64,000 nucleotides of DNA from Methylovorus glucosotrophus (GTDB taxonomy: Bacteria; Pseudomonadota; Gammaproteobacteria; Burkholderiales; Methylophilaceae). A program made the translations under genes and the position numbers. Positions 45,876-55,595 of the stretch are shown here, piece by piece (position 1 is the stretch's first letter; the number at the start of each line of letters is the position of its first letter). The stretch spans positions 682,001 through 746,000 of the forward strand of contig NZ_VMSE01000001.1 of the NCBI RefSeq assembly GCF_009858335.1. The letters run 5' to 3'. Under the pieces are notes generated by a model, which made no database searches, had not been told where the DNA came from, and saw only the letters and a list, made by a program, of their open reading frames with translations.

Positions 45876-48800
45876 TTGATCGAATCTCTCATCCGTGGTG
45901 CCTTGCGGCAGCGTATTGTCGTCGTTGTTATCGCTGTAGCTCTCCTGATTGCCGGCTTGTTTGCCGTAAAAAAACTGTCGGTGGATGCTTTCCCGGATGT
46001 GACCAATGTGCAGGTGTTGATTGCCACCCAGGCCACGGGGAGGTCACCGGAGGAAGTCGAACGCTTTATCACCGTGCCGCTCGAAATCGCCATGACCGGT
46101 CTGCCTGGCCTGACCGAAATGCGCTCCCTCAACAAGAATGCCCTGTCACTGATCACCCTGGTGTTTACCGACGATACCGATGTCTATTTCTCGCGCCAGC
46201 TGGTGATGGAGCGATTGATGGAGGTGATGGACCGCATGCCGGAAGGCGTGACGCCGGTGCTGGGGCCGGTGTCCACCGGTCTGGGTGAGGTGTATCAGTA
46301 CACGCTGGATAAACCTACCGACGGTAAAAAAGAGCTCTCGGTGAACGAGTTGACCGAGCGTCGCGCGGTGCAGGACTGGGTAGTGCGGCCTCTGCTGCGC
46401 GGTATCCCCGGTGTGGCAGAAATCAATTCGCAAGGCGGTTACGTCAAGCAATACCAGGCGCTGGTGAATCCTGATCGCATGAATCACTACGGCGTGAAGC
46501 TGCATGATGTGTATCAGGCGCTGGCACGCAACAACGCCAATAGCGGCGGCGGTGTGCTGCCCCATTACGCCGAGCAATACCTCATCCGTGGCATCAGCCT
46601 GATCCAGAATCTGGACGATATCCGCAACATCATTCTCAAAGAGCAGAACGGCACGCCGGTGTATATGCGCGACGTGGCCGAGGTTAAGCTGGGCTATGAG
46701 GTGCGAGTAGGCGCGATTCTCAAGAATGGCGATACCGAATCGGTAGGTGGTGTGGTGATGATGATGCGTGGTGGCAATGCCAAAGAAGTGGTGAGCCGCA
46801 TCAAGGCACGCGTGAAAGAAATCAACGAAAAAGGCATGCTGCCGGGTGGTTTGCAGATCGTGCCGTATTACGACCGTAGCGAGCTGGTGGATGCCGCGCT
46901 GCATACGGTGACCAAGGTATTGATCGAAGGCATCGTGCTGGTGATCGTTATCCTCTTCCTGTTCCTGGGGGACGTGCGCTCCAGCCTGATTGTGGTGGGG
47001 ACGCTGATCCTGACGCCGCTGATTACCTTCATGGCAATGAATTACTACGGCATCTCCGCCAACCTGATGTCGCTGGGAGGTCTGGCGATCGCGATTGGTT
47101 TGATGGTCGATGGCTCGGTGGTGGTGGTGGAGAATACCTTCCACCATCTGGGGCATCGCAAGGATGAAAGCAAGATTCGCGTGGTATTCGAAGCGGCGGC
47201 TGAGGTGGCGACTCCAGTGCTGTTTGGCGTTGGCATCATCATTCTGGTATTCCTGCCGCTCATGACCTTGCAGGGCATGGAGGGCAAGATGTTTGCGCCG
47301 CTGGCCTACACCATTGCGATCGCGCTGTTCGTGTCGCTGGTATTGTCGCTGACGCTGACGCCGGCCATGTGCTCGTTCATCCTCAAAGGCGGCAGTGGTG
47401 AAGATACCCGCATGATCCAGCTGATCAAGCGCCCGTATGTCAGCATGCTGAGTTGGGCACTGTCCAACGAGAAGAAAACCATCATGCTGGCGGTGCTGGT
47501 GTTTATTGGCACCCTGGCGATTGTGCCGTTGCTCGGCAACTCGTTTATCCCTGAGATGAAGGAAGGCTCGATTGTGCCCGGCATCAACCGCGTGCCGAAT
47601 ATCTCGCTGGAAGAATCCATCAAGATGGAAAGCGAAGCCATGCGCCTGATCATGGAAAAGGTGCCCGGCGTGAAATCGGCGGTGTCGGGCGTGGGGCGTG
47701 GCGAAAGTCCGGCGGATCCGCAGGCGCAGAATGAGTCCACGCCTATCATCAGCCTCAAGCCCCGCAACGAATGGCCGGAAGGCTGGACGCAAGATGATAT
47801 TGCCGAAAAAATGCGCAGTGTGTTGGCTGAACATTTGCCAGGTGTGCAGATCATCATGGCGCAGCCGATTTCCGATCGCGTGGATGAATTGCTGACCGGC
47901 GTGCGGGCGGATGTCGCTGTCAAAATCTTCGGTGAAGACATGGTGGTGCTGAAAGCCAAGGCCGATGAAATCTCGCGCATTGCCTCGACCGTGCGTGGTG
48001 CCACTGAAATCAAGGTGGAAAAAGTCTCCGGCCAGCAATACCTGAATATCCGGATTGACCGGCAGGCGATTGCCCGGCATGGCATCAATGCATCGGATAT
48101 TCACGATGTGATTGAAACCGCGATTGGCGGCAAGGTGGCGACCGAAATTTATGAGGGTCAGCGCCGTTTCAGCGCCGCGGTTCGTTTCCCTGAAAGCTTC
48201 CGTGACAATGTGGATGCCATCGGCAATATCCTGATCACCTCACCCAATGGTTCACGCGTGGCGTTGCGCGACCTTGCGCACATCGAAGTGCGGGATGGTC
48301 CGGCCCAGATCAGCCGCGAGCTGGCCAAGCGTCGCATTGTGGTGGGTGTAAACGTGAAAGACCGCGACCTGGGTGGCTTTGTGGCCGAGTTGCAGAAGAC
48401 GCTGGACAAGCAGCTCAAGCTGCCTGATGGCTACTATATCGAATACGGTGGGCAGTTCCAGAACATGCAGCGTGCCATGAGCCATTTGATGGTGATTATT
48501 CCGGTCACCATCGGCGCCATCTTCTTCCTGTTATTTTTGTTATTCAACTCATTGCGCTACGCCACCATGATTATCATGGTGCTACCATTTGCCTCCATAG
48601 GCGGGATTATTGCTTTGTTTGTCACAGGCGAATATCTGTCCGTACCGGCATCGGTCGGCTTTATTGCGCTGTGGGGCATTGCCGTACTGAATGGCGTGGT
48701 ACTCGTATCTTACATACGCAGCCTGCGCGACGAAGGTTTGCCCCAGATGGAAGCGATTATGCAGGGCTGCAAGCAGCGTTTCCGCCCGGTGATGATGACG

Positions 48801-48977
48801 GCTACCGTGGCCATGCTTGGCCTGGTGCCGTTCCTGTTTGCAACTGGCCCGGGTTCCGAGATTCAGCGGCCGCTGGCGATTGTGGTGATCGGTGGCCTGA
48901 TCACCTCCACCTTGCTGACCCTGGTGGTGGTGCCTACGCTGTATCGCAAATTTGAAGAGAAAAAAATAGAAGCCTGA
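45876..48977 (+). CDS. CzcA/CusA-family heavy-metal RND pump, second copy
   Basis: This 1033-residue paralogue of the first pump has a TTG start (45876) placed five bases after GAGGT. It carries the same acidic segment AIGLMVDGSVVVVENTF and full RND topology. Its second half (from about residue 515) is clearly diverged from copy one. There is no adaptor or channel gene of its own, so it probably uses those of the first module or forms an alternative complex. A separate terminator, palindrome and PII-like gene suggest it is expressed independently. Confidence 0.9.
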   Translation: MIESLIRGALRQRIVVVVIAVALLIAGLFAVKKLSVDAFPDVTNVQVLIATQATGRSPEEVERFITVPLEIAMTGLPGLTEMRSLNKNALSLITLVFTDDTDVYFSRQLVMERLMEVMDRMPEGVTPVLGPVSTGLGEVYQYTLDKPTDGKKELSVNELTERRAVQDWVVRPLLRGIPGVAEINSQGGYVKQYQALVNPDRMNHYGVKLHDVYQALARNNANSGGGVLPHYAEQYLIRGISLIQNLDDIRNIILKEQNGTPVYMRDVAEVKLGYEVRVGAILKNGDTESVGGVVMMMRGGNAKEVVSRIKARVKEINEKGMLPGGLQIVPYYDRSELVDAALHTVTKVLIEGIVLVIVILFLFLGDVRSSLIVVGTLILTPLITFMAMNYYGISANLMSLGGLAIAIGLMVDGSVVVVENTFHHLGHRKDESKIRVVFEAAAEVATPVLFGVGIIILVFLPLMTLQGMEGKMFAPLAYTIAIALFVSLVLSLTLTPAMCSFILKGGSGEDTRMIQLIKRPYVSMLSWALSNEKKTIMLAVLVFIGTLAIVPLLGNSFIPEMKEGSIVPGINRVPNISLEESIKMESEAMRLIMEKVPGVKSAVSGVGRGESPADPQAQNESTPIISLKPRNEWPEGWTQDDIAEKMRSVLAEHLPGVQIIMAQPISDRVDELLTGVRADVAVKIFGEDMVVLKAKADEISRIASTVRGATEIKVEKVSGQQYLNIRIDRQAIARHGINASDIHDVIETAIGGKVATEIYEGQRRFSAAVRFPESFRDNVDAIGNILITSPNGSRVALRDLAHIEVRDGPAQISRELAKRRIVVGVNVKDRDLGGFVAELQKTLDKQLKLPDGYYIEYGGQFQNMQRAMSHLMVIIPVTIGAIFFLLFLLFNSLRYATMIIMVLPFASIGGIIALFVTGEYLSVPASVGFIALWGIAVLNGVVLVSYIRSLRDEGLPQMEAIMQGCKQRFRPVMMTATVAMLGLVPFLFATGPGSEIQRPLAIVVIGGLITSTLLTLVVVPTLYRKFEEKKIEA

Positions 48978-49012
48978 GCACATTCAGGCATGACCAGAAT
49001 AGAGGTTTAGGG

Positions 49013-49348
49013 ATGAAAGAAATTAAAGCCGTGGTGCAACCCAACCGGTTGCCCAAAATTCGCTCCGCCTTGCGTAATATCAAGGGGTTTCCAGGCATGA
49101 CGGTGAGCAAGGTAGACGGTTGCGGCCACTTTGTAGCCAAGCCTTCAGGCGGGATACGAGAAGAACTGACCGATTACAGCCCCAAGGTGCGCATTGAGCT
49201 GGTCACCCCTGATGAACTGGTGGAGGGTGTGTTGCAGGTATTGGTGGAAGTTGGTCATACTGGTCAGGTGGGCGACGGCATCGTCTGGGTCACCCCGGTA
49301 GAGCGCATGATCCGCCTGTCAGAACAGATCACCGTGCTGGAGTGCTGA
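49013..49348 (+). CDS. PII-like protein linked to metal efflux (PII-NG type), second copy
   Basis: This 111-residue protein is nearly identical to the protein at 45361. The main difference is the T-loop (CGHFVAKPSGGIREELTD here, CGHHLSNTHNVREELTD there), the part that contacts partners in PII proteins. It follows the second pump by 35 bp with AGGTTTAGGG before the ATG. The T-loop difference suggests that each PII protein is tuned to its own pump. Confidence 0.85.
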   Translation: MKEIKAVVQPNRLPKIRSALRNIKGFPGMTVSKVDGCGHFVAKPSGGIREELTDYSPKVRIELVTPDELVEGVLQVLVEVGHTGQVGDGIVWVTPVERMIRLSEQITVLEC

Positions 49349-49383
49349 GTCCTGCCGTTTGGACTCTTTATGCATGAGTACCC

Positions 49384-49405
49384 AAGGCCCCCAGCGGGCC
49401 TTTGT
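49384..49405 (+). terminator. Intrinsic terminator after the second PII-like gene
   Basis: AAGGCCC, loop CCAGC, GGGCCTTT: a 7-bp GC-rich stem and a short T-run. Confidence 0.75.
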
Positions 49406-49510
49406 GCTGTGTTTCGCGTGCATGATCATGCTGGCTATGCGCTTTGGCTGGCGCGAGTCTGCACCTATATTTACTCCGGAATCTCCGGGATTTTGCAGTA
49501 GAATTGCGCC

Positions 49511-50530
49511 ATGAATCTTTACTCCCTGGCTAAACCCCTGCTGTTCACGCTGGATGCCGAGCGTGCCCATGACCTGACTTTGCAAGCGCTGCGTACTGGC
49601 GAGCGCTATGGCCTAAATCGCATATTGGGGCAGGGCGCATTGCCCGCCACGCCGCGGCGTGTCATGGGCCTGGATTTTCCCAATCCGGTGGGCCTGGCAG
49701 CAGGTCTGGATAAAAATGGCGCATGCATTGATGGCTTGGCCCGGCTGGGTTTCGGCTTTATTGAGGTAGGAACGGTCACGCCGCGCGCGCAGCCCGGCAA
49801 CCCCAAGCCCCGCATGTTTCGCTTGCCAGCGGCGAATGCCATCATTAACCGCTTTGGTTTCAATAATCACGGCGTGGATCAGTTGCTGGAAAATGTGCAG
49901 AAAGCGCAATATCGCGGCATTCTCGGCATCAATATCGGCAAGAATTTCGATACCCCGAATGAGCGTGCGGTAGATGATTATCTGATCTGCATGCGTAAAG
50001 TCTACGCACACGCCAGTTACATCACGGTGAACATTTCTTCACCCAATACCAAGAATCTGCGACAGCTGCAGGAAAAAGAAGCCCTCTCACAACTGCTGGC
50101 TGCCTTGAAGCGCGAGCAGCAAGTGCTGGCTGATCAGCATGGCCGCTATGTGCCAGTGGCCCTGAAAATTGCGCCGGATTTGCAGGATGGGCAGATCAGC
50201 GAAATTGCCCGCTTGTTGATGCAGCATCAGATGGATGCGGTGATTGCGACTAACACTACCTTGTCGCGTACCGCCGTGGAGGGCATGCCACATGCCAGCG
50301 AGACCGGCGGCTTGTCCGGAGCTCCCGTGCGTAATCTTTCCACGAGGGTTATTCATGCATTGGCGACGCAGCTGGCGGGCGCATTGCCTGTTATCGGCGT
50401 CGGCGGTATTTTGTCGGGGGAGGATGCCCGCGAAAAGATCGAGGCGGGTGCCAGCCTGGTTCAACTCTACAGCGGACTGGTCTATCGCGGTCCAGCGCTG
50501 GTCAAGGAGGCATGTACCGCGATCGGTTAA
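49511..50530 (+). CDS. pyrD: Dihydroorotate dehydrogenase, class 2
   Basis: This 339-residue membrane-associated flavoenzyme oxidises dihydroorotate to orotate with quinone in pyrimidine synthesis. An N-terminal helix pair ([20 protein letters not shown]) marks the quinone-dependent class 2. Motifs are [17 protein letters not shown], the active-site Ser in [14 protein letters not shown], and a C-terminal FMN phosphate site [11 protein letters not shown]. No ribosome-binding site is evident before the ATG at 49511. Confidence 0.95.
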   Translation: MNLYSLAKPLLFTLDAERAHDLTLQALRTGERYGLNRILGQGALPATPRRVMGLDFPNPVGLAAGLDKNGACIDGLARLGFGFIEVGTVTPRAQPGNPKPRMFRLPAANAIINRFGFNNHGVDQLLENVQKAQYRGILGINIGKNFDTPNERAVDDYLICMRKVYAHASYITVNISSPNTKNLRQLQEKEALSQLLAALKREQQVLADQHGRYVPVALKIAPDLQDGQISEIARLLMQHQMDAVIATNTTLSRTAVEGMPHASETGGLSGAPVRNLSTRVIHALATQLAGALPVIGVGGILSGEDAREKIEAGASLVQLYSGLVYRGPALVKEACTAIG

Positions 50531-50545
50531 TGTCGGGAGAACGTC

Positions 50546-50749
50546 ATGCGCAAAAATGTGGGTTCCAATGATAGCGTGATGAGAATATTGTCCGGTGCGG
50601 CATTGCTGGGGGCGATGTACTGGGTCGAGTCGCCCTGGCGCTGGCTGGGCTTGTTGGGCATTGCTTACCTCATTACCGGCATATTGCGCTGGTGTCCGGC
50701 CTATGCCTTGTTCGGCGTCAGTACCTGTACGCCACCTGTCGACGAGTGA
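50546..50749 (+). CDS. DUF2892-like small membrane protein
   Basis: This 67-residue protein with two predicted helices (SGAALLGAMYWVESPWRW and LGIAYLITGILRW) fits the DUF2892/YgaP C-terminal group. It has an N-terminal MRKNVGSNDSVMR and a Cys pair near the end (CPAY, CTP). Function unknown. It overlaps the following GST gene by one base (TGATG) and lies 15 bp after pyrD, so it is probably in the same transcript. Confidence 0.75.
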   Translation: MRKNVGSNDSVMRILSGAALLGAMYWVESPWRWLGLLGIAYLITGILRWCPAYALFGVSTCTPPVDE

Positions 50750-51387
50750 TGCTGCTGCCTGTTCTGTATTCCTATCGTCGTTGCCCTTATGCCATGCGCG
50801 CTCGCATGGCCTTGCGCTATGCGGGCATTGACGTTGAGATTCGTGAAATTTCGCTGCGTGATAAACCGCAGCACTTACGCCAGGTCTCTCCCAAGGCTAC
50901 TGTTCCGGTCCTGATATTGCCCGACGGCCAGGTGGTTGATCAAAGCCTGGATATCATGCAATGGGCGCTGGCGCAGCATGATCCCGAACAATGGCTGGGG
51001 CAGAGTGACGCTGCCATGCATGCGCTGGTGAAACAGAACGACGAAGAGTTCAAGCGAGCTCTGGATCGCTATAAATATCCGGATCGTTATCCGGAACATC
51101 CACAAAGCACTTACCGCGCGGATGGCGAACGCTTTCTGCAGGTGCTGGAGTCCAGTTTGCATCTGCATGGATGCCTGTTTGGTACCAGCCCGACGTATGC
51201 TGACATCGCCATATTCCCGTTTATACGGCAGTTTTCCATGGTGGAACCGGACTGGTTTGTGGTCGCGCCTTACCCTCGGTTGAAGACGTGGCTGGCGCAG
51301 CGGATACAAAGCCCGCTGTTTGAGTCGATCATGGAAAAATATCCCACCTGGCAAGAGCCGGTAGCTGAGTCTTCAGGTGTCACCTGA
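50749..51387 (+). CDS. Glutathione S-transferase family protein
   Basis: This 212-residue protein has an N-terminal thioredoxin-like GST domain with SYRRCPYAMRARMALRYAG and the cis-Pro in KATVPVLILPDG, and a C-terminal helical GST domain. The CPYA motif gives a thiol, so glutathione-dependent reduction of disulfides or peroxides is possible. The start at 50749 overlaps the stop of the small membrane protein by one base; a 50692 start is rejected because it adds residues read from that gene. Confidence 0.85.
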   Translation: MLLPVLYSYRRCPYAMRARMALRYAGIDVEIREISLRDKPQHLRQVSPKATVPVLILPDGQVVDQSLDIMQWALAQHDPEQWLGQSDAAMHALVKQNDEEFKRALDRYKYPDRYPEHPQSTYRADGERFLQVLESSLHLHGCLFGTSPTYADIAIFPFIRQFSMVEPDWFVVAPYPRLKTWLAQRIQSPLFESIMEKYPTWQEPVAESSGVT

Positions 51388-51437
51388 GCGTCCTCCAGTT
51401 CCGGGGCTGACGCCTCTGTAAATCATAGCCGCCATAT

Positions 51438-51476
51438 TAAAAAGCCCCCGTCCATCGCTGGAGCGGGGGCTTTTTT
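51438..51476. terminator. Bidirectional intrinsic terminator
   Basis: AAAAAGCCCCCGTCCA, short loop, TGGAGCGGGGGCTTTTTT between the convergent GST and clpA genes. A-tract and T-tract on both sides suit both strands. Confidence 0.93.
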
Positions 51477-51489
51477 GTGTGGATTGAAC

Positions 51490-53775
51490 TCAGTCTGCCG
51501 TATGCGTTTCCAGGGCAGGGCTGTTGTTGGCATCCCCATCCTCAAAATGCAGCTGGATGGCATCGTTCTCGTCGATATCCACTTCGACGCGACCACCATT
51601 GGCCAGGCGACCAAACAGCAACTCGTCGGCCAGACCACGGCGTATGGTGTCCTGAATCAGGCGTGCCATCGGACGTGCGCCCATCAGTGGGTCGAAGCCC
51701 TTCTTGCCGAGATAAGCCTTGAGTGCATCGGTAAAGGTGACTTCGACCTTCTTCTCGTGCAGCTGATCTTCCAGTTGCATGAGGAACTTGTCGACCACAC
51801 GCATGATAATTTCCTGCGACAGTGGTGCAAACGATACCGTGGCATCCAGACGATTGCGGAACTCGGGACTGAACAGGCGCTTGATTTCAGCCAGATCGTC
51901 ACCCGCTGTTTTACCCAGCGTAAAGCCGATGCCCGTCTTGGAGATGGCTTCTGCTCCCGCATTGGTAGTCATGATGATGGTGACATTGCGGAAATCCGCC
52001 TTGCGGCCGTTGTTGTCGGTCAGCGTGCCATGGTCCATCACCTGCAACAGGATGTTGAAAATATCCGGATGGGCTTTTTCAATTTCATCCAGCAGCAGTA
52101 CGCAATACGGATGCTTGTTGATGGCCTCGGTCATCAGGCCGCCCTGCTCAAAGCCCACGTAGCCAGGAGGCGCACCAATCAGGCGCGATACCGCATGACG
52201 CTCCATGTATTCGGACATGTCAAAGCGAATCAGCTCTATGCCCAGGGTGTAGGCCAGCTGGCGTGCCACTTCGGTCTTGCCGACGCCGGTGGGGCCGGAG
52301 AACAGGAAGGAACCGATAGGCTTGTTGGTGCTACCCAGGCCGCTACGCGCCATCTTGATGGCAGCAGACAATGCCTCAATGGCCTTGTCCTGACCAAACA
52401 CGGTGGCCTTGAGATCACGTTCCAGCGTTTTCAGCGCATTGCGGTCATCACTGGAGATGTTCTTGGGCGGAATGCGTGCCACTTTGGCAATAATGTCTTC
52501 GATTTCCTTGTTGCCAATGACTTTCTTCTGCTTGGACTTCGGCAGGATGCGCTGCGCAGCACCGGCTTCATCAATCACGTCAATCGCCTTGTCTGGCAGG
52601 TGACGGTCATTGATGTACTTGGCGGCAAGCTCCGCTGCAGTGCTCAAGGCAGCCATGGTGTATTTCACGCTGTGGTGCTGTTCAAAGCGCGACTTCAGGC
52701 CTTTGAGGATTTCCACGGTTTCAGCCACGGTAGGCTCAACCACATCCACCTTCTGGAAGCGGCGGGAAAGCGCGTGATCTTTTTCAAAAATACCGCGGTA
52801 CTCCTGATAGGTGGTCGCACCTATGCATTTGAGCGAGCCATTGGACAGCGCAGGCTTCAGCAGATTGGACGCATCCAGGGTGCCGCCGCTGGCAGCACCT
52901 GCGCCAATCAGCGTATGGATCTCGTCAATGAACAAGACGGCATCGGGCTGCTCTGCCAGTTTTTTCATCACGGCTTTGAGGCGTTGCTCAAAATCGCCGC
53001 GGTATTTGGTACCGGCCAGCAGAGCACCCATGTCCAGTGAGTAGATGACGGCATTGGCCAGCACTTCAGGCACATTGCCTTCGACAATGCGGCGTGCCAG
53101 ACCTTCGGCAATGGCGGTTTTACCCACACCAGCTTCGCCTACCAAGAGCGGGTTGTTCTTGCGACGGCGGCACAGGGTTTGAATGACGCGTTCGATTTCA
53201 TTGCCACGCCCGATCAGTGGATCGATCTTGCCTGCCAGCACTTGCTGGTTAAGGTTGAGCGTAAAGCTTTCCAGCGCACTACCAGGCGCAGCTTCGGCTT
53301 CAGCCTCCTGCTCGGTTTCTGCGCGCTTGCTGGTGTTGTCGGTGACCTTGGCAACGCCATGGGCGATGAAATTCACTACATCCAGGCGAGTAATGCCTTG
53401 CTGATGCAGGAAGAAAACGGCGTGCGAATCCTTTTCGCCATAGATGGCGACCAGCACGTTGGCGCCAGTGACTTCTTTCTTGCCGGAAGACTGCACGTGC
53501 AGAATGGCGCGCTGAATCACGCGCTGGAAGCCGAGGGTAGGCTGGGTGTCTACCTCATCCGAGCCCTCTACAATCGGAGTGTGTTCTTCGATGTAGTGCA
53601 CCAGTTCGGAACGCAAAGTGTCGAGATTGGCACCGCAGGAGCGCAACACGTCCGCCGCTGTCGGGTTGTCTATCATGGCCAGCAGCAGGTGCTCCACCGT
53701 GATTAGCTCATGGCGTTTTTGCCTGGCGTCCATAAAGGCCATATGTAGTGAGACTTCAAGTTCCTGGGCGATCAT
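51490..53775 (-). CDS. clpA: ClpA ATP-dependent protease unfoldase
   Basis: This Hsp100 hexamer subunit has 761 residues from the ATG at 53775, which follows GAGGAAG. An N-domain (about 1-150) is followed by two AAA+ modules with Walker A GEAGVGKT and GPTGVGKT. The second module keeps LDEIEKAH. It feeds substrates to ClpP, aided by ClpS; no clpP is in the window. The stop of clpS lies 12 bp upstream, the usual clpS-clpA pair. The ATG at 53808 is rejected because the clpS stop region lies there. Confidence 0.95.
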   Translation of the reverse strand: MIAQELEVSLHMAFMDARQKRHELITVEHLLLAMIDNPTAADVLRSCGANLDTLRSELVHYIEEHTPIVEGSDEVDTQPTLGFQRVIQRAILHVQSSGKKEVTGANVLVAIYGEKDSHAVFFLHQQGITRLDVVNFIAHGVAKVTDNTSKRAETEQEAEAEAAPGSALESFTLNLNQQVLAGKIDPLIGRGNEIERVIQTLCRRRKNNPLLVGEAGVGKTAIAEGLARRIVEGNVPEVLANAVIYSLDMGALLAGTKYRGDFEQRLKAVMKKLAEQPDAVLFIDEIHTLIGAGAASGGTLDASNLLKPALSNGSLKCIGATTYQEYRGIFEKDHALSRRFQKVDVVEPTVAETVEILKGLKSRFEQHHSVKYTMAALSTAAELAAKYINDRHLPDKAIDVIDEAGAAQRILPKSKQKKVIGNKEIEDIIAKVARIPPKNISSDDRNALKTLERDLKATVFGQDKAIEALSAAIKMARSGLGSTNKPIGSFLFSGPTGVGKTEVARQLAYTLGIELIRFDMSEYMERHAVSRLIGAPPGYVGFEQGGLMTEAINKHPYCVLLLDEIEKAHPDIFNILLQVMDHGTLTDNNGRKADFRNVTIIMTTNAGAEAISKTGIGFTLGKTAGDDLAEIKRLFSPEFRNRLDATVSFAPLSQEIIMRVVDKFLMQLEDQLHEKKVEVTFTDALKAYLGKKGFDPLMGARPMARLIQDTIRRGLADELLFGRLANGGRVEVDIDENDAIQLHFEDGDANNSPALETHTAD

Positions 53776-53786
53776 TTTGCACTTCC

Positions 53787-54098
53787 TCAGACTTCTTCCA
53801 TTGCGCATTGCAGCGGATGTTGATATTCACGGGCATAGCCCAATACCTGATTTACTTTGGTTTCGGCGATGTCGTGCGGATAAACGCCACAGATACCTGC
53901 GCCTTCCGTATGAACTTTGAGCATGATTTGCGTCGCCTGTTCACGGCTTTTGTTAAAAAAACGCTGAATCACTTCTACAACAAATTCCATGGGGGTGTAG
54001 TCATCGTTCAACAGAATCACTTTATACATGGACGGCGGTTTTGGCCGAGCCGTTTGCTTTTCTGTGACGATTCCCTCTTGATGCTTCGTACTTGCCAT
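53787..54098 (-). CDS. clpS: ClpS adaptor of ClpA
   Basis: This 103-residue protein delivers N-end rule substrates to ClpAP and shifts ClpA specificity. Family features are [16 protein letters not shown], the helix [17 protein letters not shown] and the loop [17 protein letters not shown] with the conserved His used for binding. The disordered N-terminal 25 residues are typical. It lies directly upstream of clpA. Confidence 0.95.
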   Translation of the reverse strand: MASTKHQEGIVTEKQTARPKPPSMYKVILLNDDYTPMEFVVEVIQRFFNKSREQATQIMLKVHTEGAGICGVYPHDIAETKVNQVLGYAREYQHPLQCAMEEV

Positions 54099-54238
54099 AG
54101 TGATGCCTATTTTGAGCCGAATCAGAAATAATTCAAGCCTGAATTAAGTGTGGGTAATCCGGCCAGTTCGACTGTTTGATGATATGAATGCAAATTTCGC
54201 GCCCGCCTTAGCCTCCCAAGGCGAAGCAGGCCGGGGTG

Positions 54239-55498
54239 CTAGGGGTAAATGCGGACGCTTTTGACGATACGGTCATGGGTTTGCACGATTTCAAGCGCGT
54301 GCGTGCCAATCTTGAAGCTGGTGCTCGGCTCCGGAATATCCTCAAAATGCTCAAGTATCAATCCATTTAATGTTTTGGGGCCATCCAGCGGTAAATTCAA
54401 GCCCAACTTGCGATTTAAATCGCGCAGGCTGCTGGAACCATCCACCAGCCAGCTGCCATCTTCTTCGTGTATATACTTGCTGGTGCGCAATGGCGACTGG
54501 GTGGTGAAGTCGCCAATGATCTCTTCCAGTATGTCTTCGAGCGTGACCAGGCCTTTCAGTTCACCGTATTCGTCCACCACCAGCCCCATGCGTTGCTGCT
54601 GCTCCTGAAATTGCTGCATCTGGGTATATAGCGGGGTGCCGGAAGGCACAAAGTAGGGTTCGGCGATAATCTCCTGCAAGGCTTCCTTGTCCAGCTCACC
54701 ACCGCGCAGCTGGTTGATGACTCTGCGCACATGGATAAAGCCAATAATTTCTTCCCCGGGGCCTTGCTTGACCGGCAGCTGGGTGTGATGGCTGCTGGAG
54801 ATATGCTGCAATATGTCATCCATTGGAGCATCCATGTCGATGGTATCGATCAGGGTATGCGCGGTCATCACATCATCTACCGTGATTTTTTCCAGCTCAA
54901 ACAGATTCAGCAATATGGTGCGGTGCTTCTTGGGAATGTAATTGGCTGAATCGCTGACGATGGTACGCAACTCTTCCATGGAGATAGCATGGCTATGGTC
55001 GGCAAAGTTGACGCGTATTCCCAGCAATCTTAAGAGGCCGCTGACAAACAGATTCACGAACCAGACGGCCGGGTATAACACCTTCAACAAGGGGTAAAGG
55101 ACATAGCTGACAGCAAACGCCAGTTTTTCCGGGTAGGCCGCTGCAATGACTTTGGGGGAGATTTCGCCGAACACGAGAATGAAGAAGGTGACGCTCAGGG
55201 TGCCTATCATCAGCACCCACTCGCCTTCGCCCAGCAGCTGCACGCTAATGACGGTGACCAGGGTGGCCGAGGCGGCGTTGGCAAAATTGTTGCCGAGCAG
55301 TATCACGCCTAGCAGTTTGTCCGTCTTGCTCAGCAGGTGGCTGGCGAGGCGGGCGCCGCGGTGGCCGCTTTTTGCCAGATGGCGCAACCGGTAGCGGTTA
55401 AGCGACATCAGGCTGGTTTCAGCGATGGAAAAAAAGGCGGAAATCAAAAGCAGCACGGCAAGAGCGCCGAGCTGCATGGGTAAGGGAATGGTGTCCAA
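54239..55498 (-). CDS. CorC/HlyC-family transporter (CNNM and CBS domains)
   Basis: This 419-residue membrane protein has an N-terminal DUF21/CNNM domain with several helices (ALAVLLLISAFFSIAETSLM, the AETS motif), a tandem CBS pair (about 200-320: DAPMDDILQHISSSHHTQLP) and a C-terminal CorC/HlyC transporter-associated domain. The family includes magnesium or cobalt efflux proteins. A weak hairpin (CGCCTT/AAGGCG, 54204-54223) lies just after the stop. Confidence 0.88.
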   Translation of the reverse strand: MDTIPLPMQLGALAVLLLISAFFSIAETSLMSLNRYRLRHLAKSGHRGARLASHLLSKTDKLLGVILLGNNFANAASATLVTVISVQLLGEGEWVLMIGTLSVTFFILVFGEISPKVIAAAYPEKLAFAVSYVLYPLLKVLYPAVWFVNLFVSGLLRLLGIRVNFADHSHAISMEELRTIVSDSANYIPKKHRTILLNLFELEKITVDDVMTAHTLIDTIDMDAPMDDILQHISSSHHTQLPVKQGPGEEIIGFIHVRRVINQLRGGELDKEALQEIIAEPYFVPSGTPLYTQMQQFQEQQQRMGLVVDEYGELKGLVTLEDILEEIIGDFTTQSPLRTSKYIHEEDGSWLVDGSSSLRDLNRKLGLNLPLDGPKTLNGLILEHFEDIPEPSTSFKIGTHALEIVQTHDRIVKSVRIYP

Positions 55499-55548
55499 GG
55501 GGGAACAGGCGTTAAGCGATACCGCTAGTTTCCCTTTGATGGAGCGCT

Positions 55549-55585
55549 ATTGTCAAGGCAGCCAGGAAAGGCTGCGCCTGACAAT
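55549..55585 (-). terminator. Terminator-like hairpin after secF
   Basis: ATTGTCAAGGCAGCC pairs with GGCTGCGCCTGACAAT with two small bulges. A T-run is absent, so termination is likely but not certain. Confidence 0.55.
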
Positions 55586-55595
55586 GTCAGTTTGC

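Noticed and set aside
46146..48104. 652-codon antisense frame in the second pump gene, and a similar frame in the first (43725-44858)
   Set aside because: Both mirror a conserved pump sequence; His/Gln-rich antisense products like this are common in GC-biased genes.
51475..53040. 521-codon plus-strand frame opposite clpA
   Set aside because: clpA motifs are intact on the other strand and the frame overlaps the terminator region.
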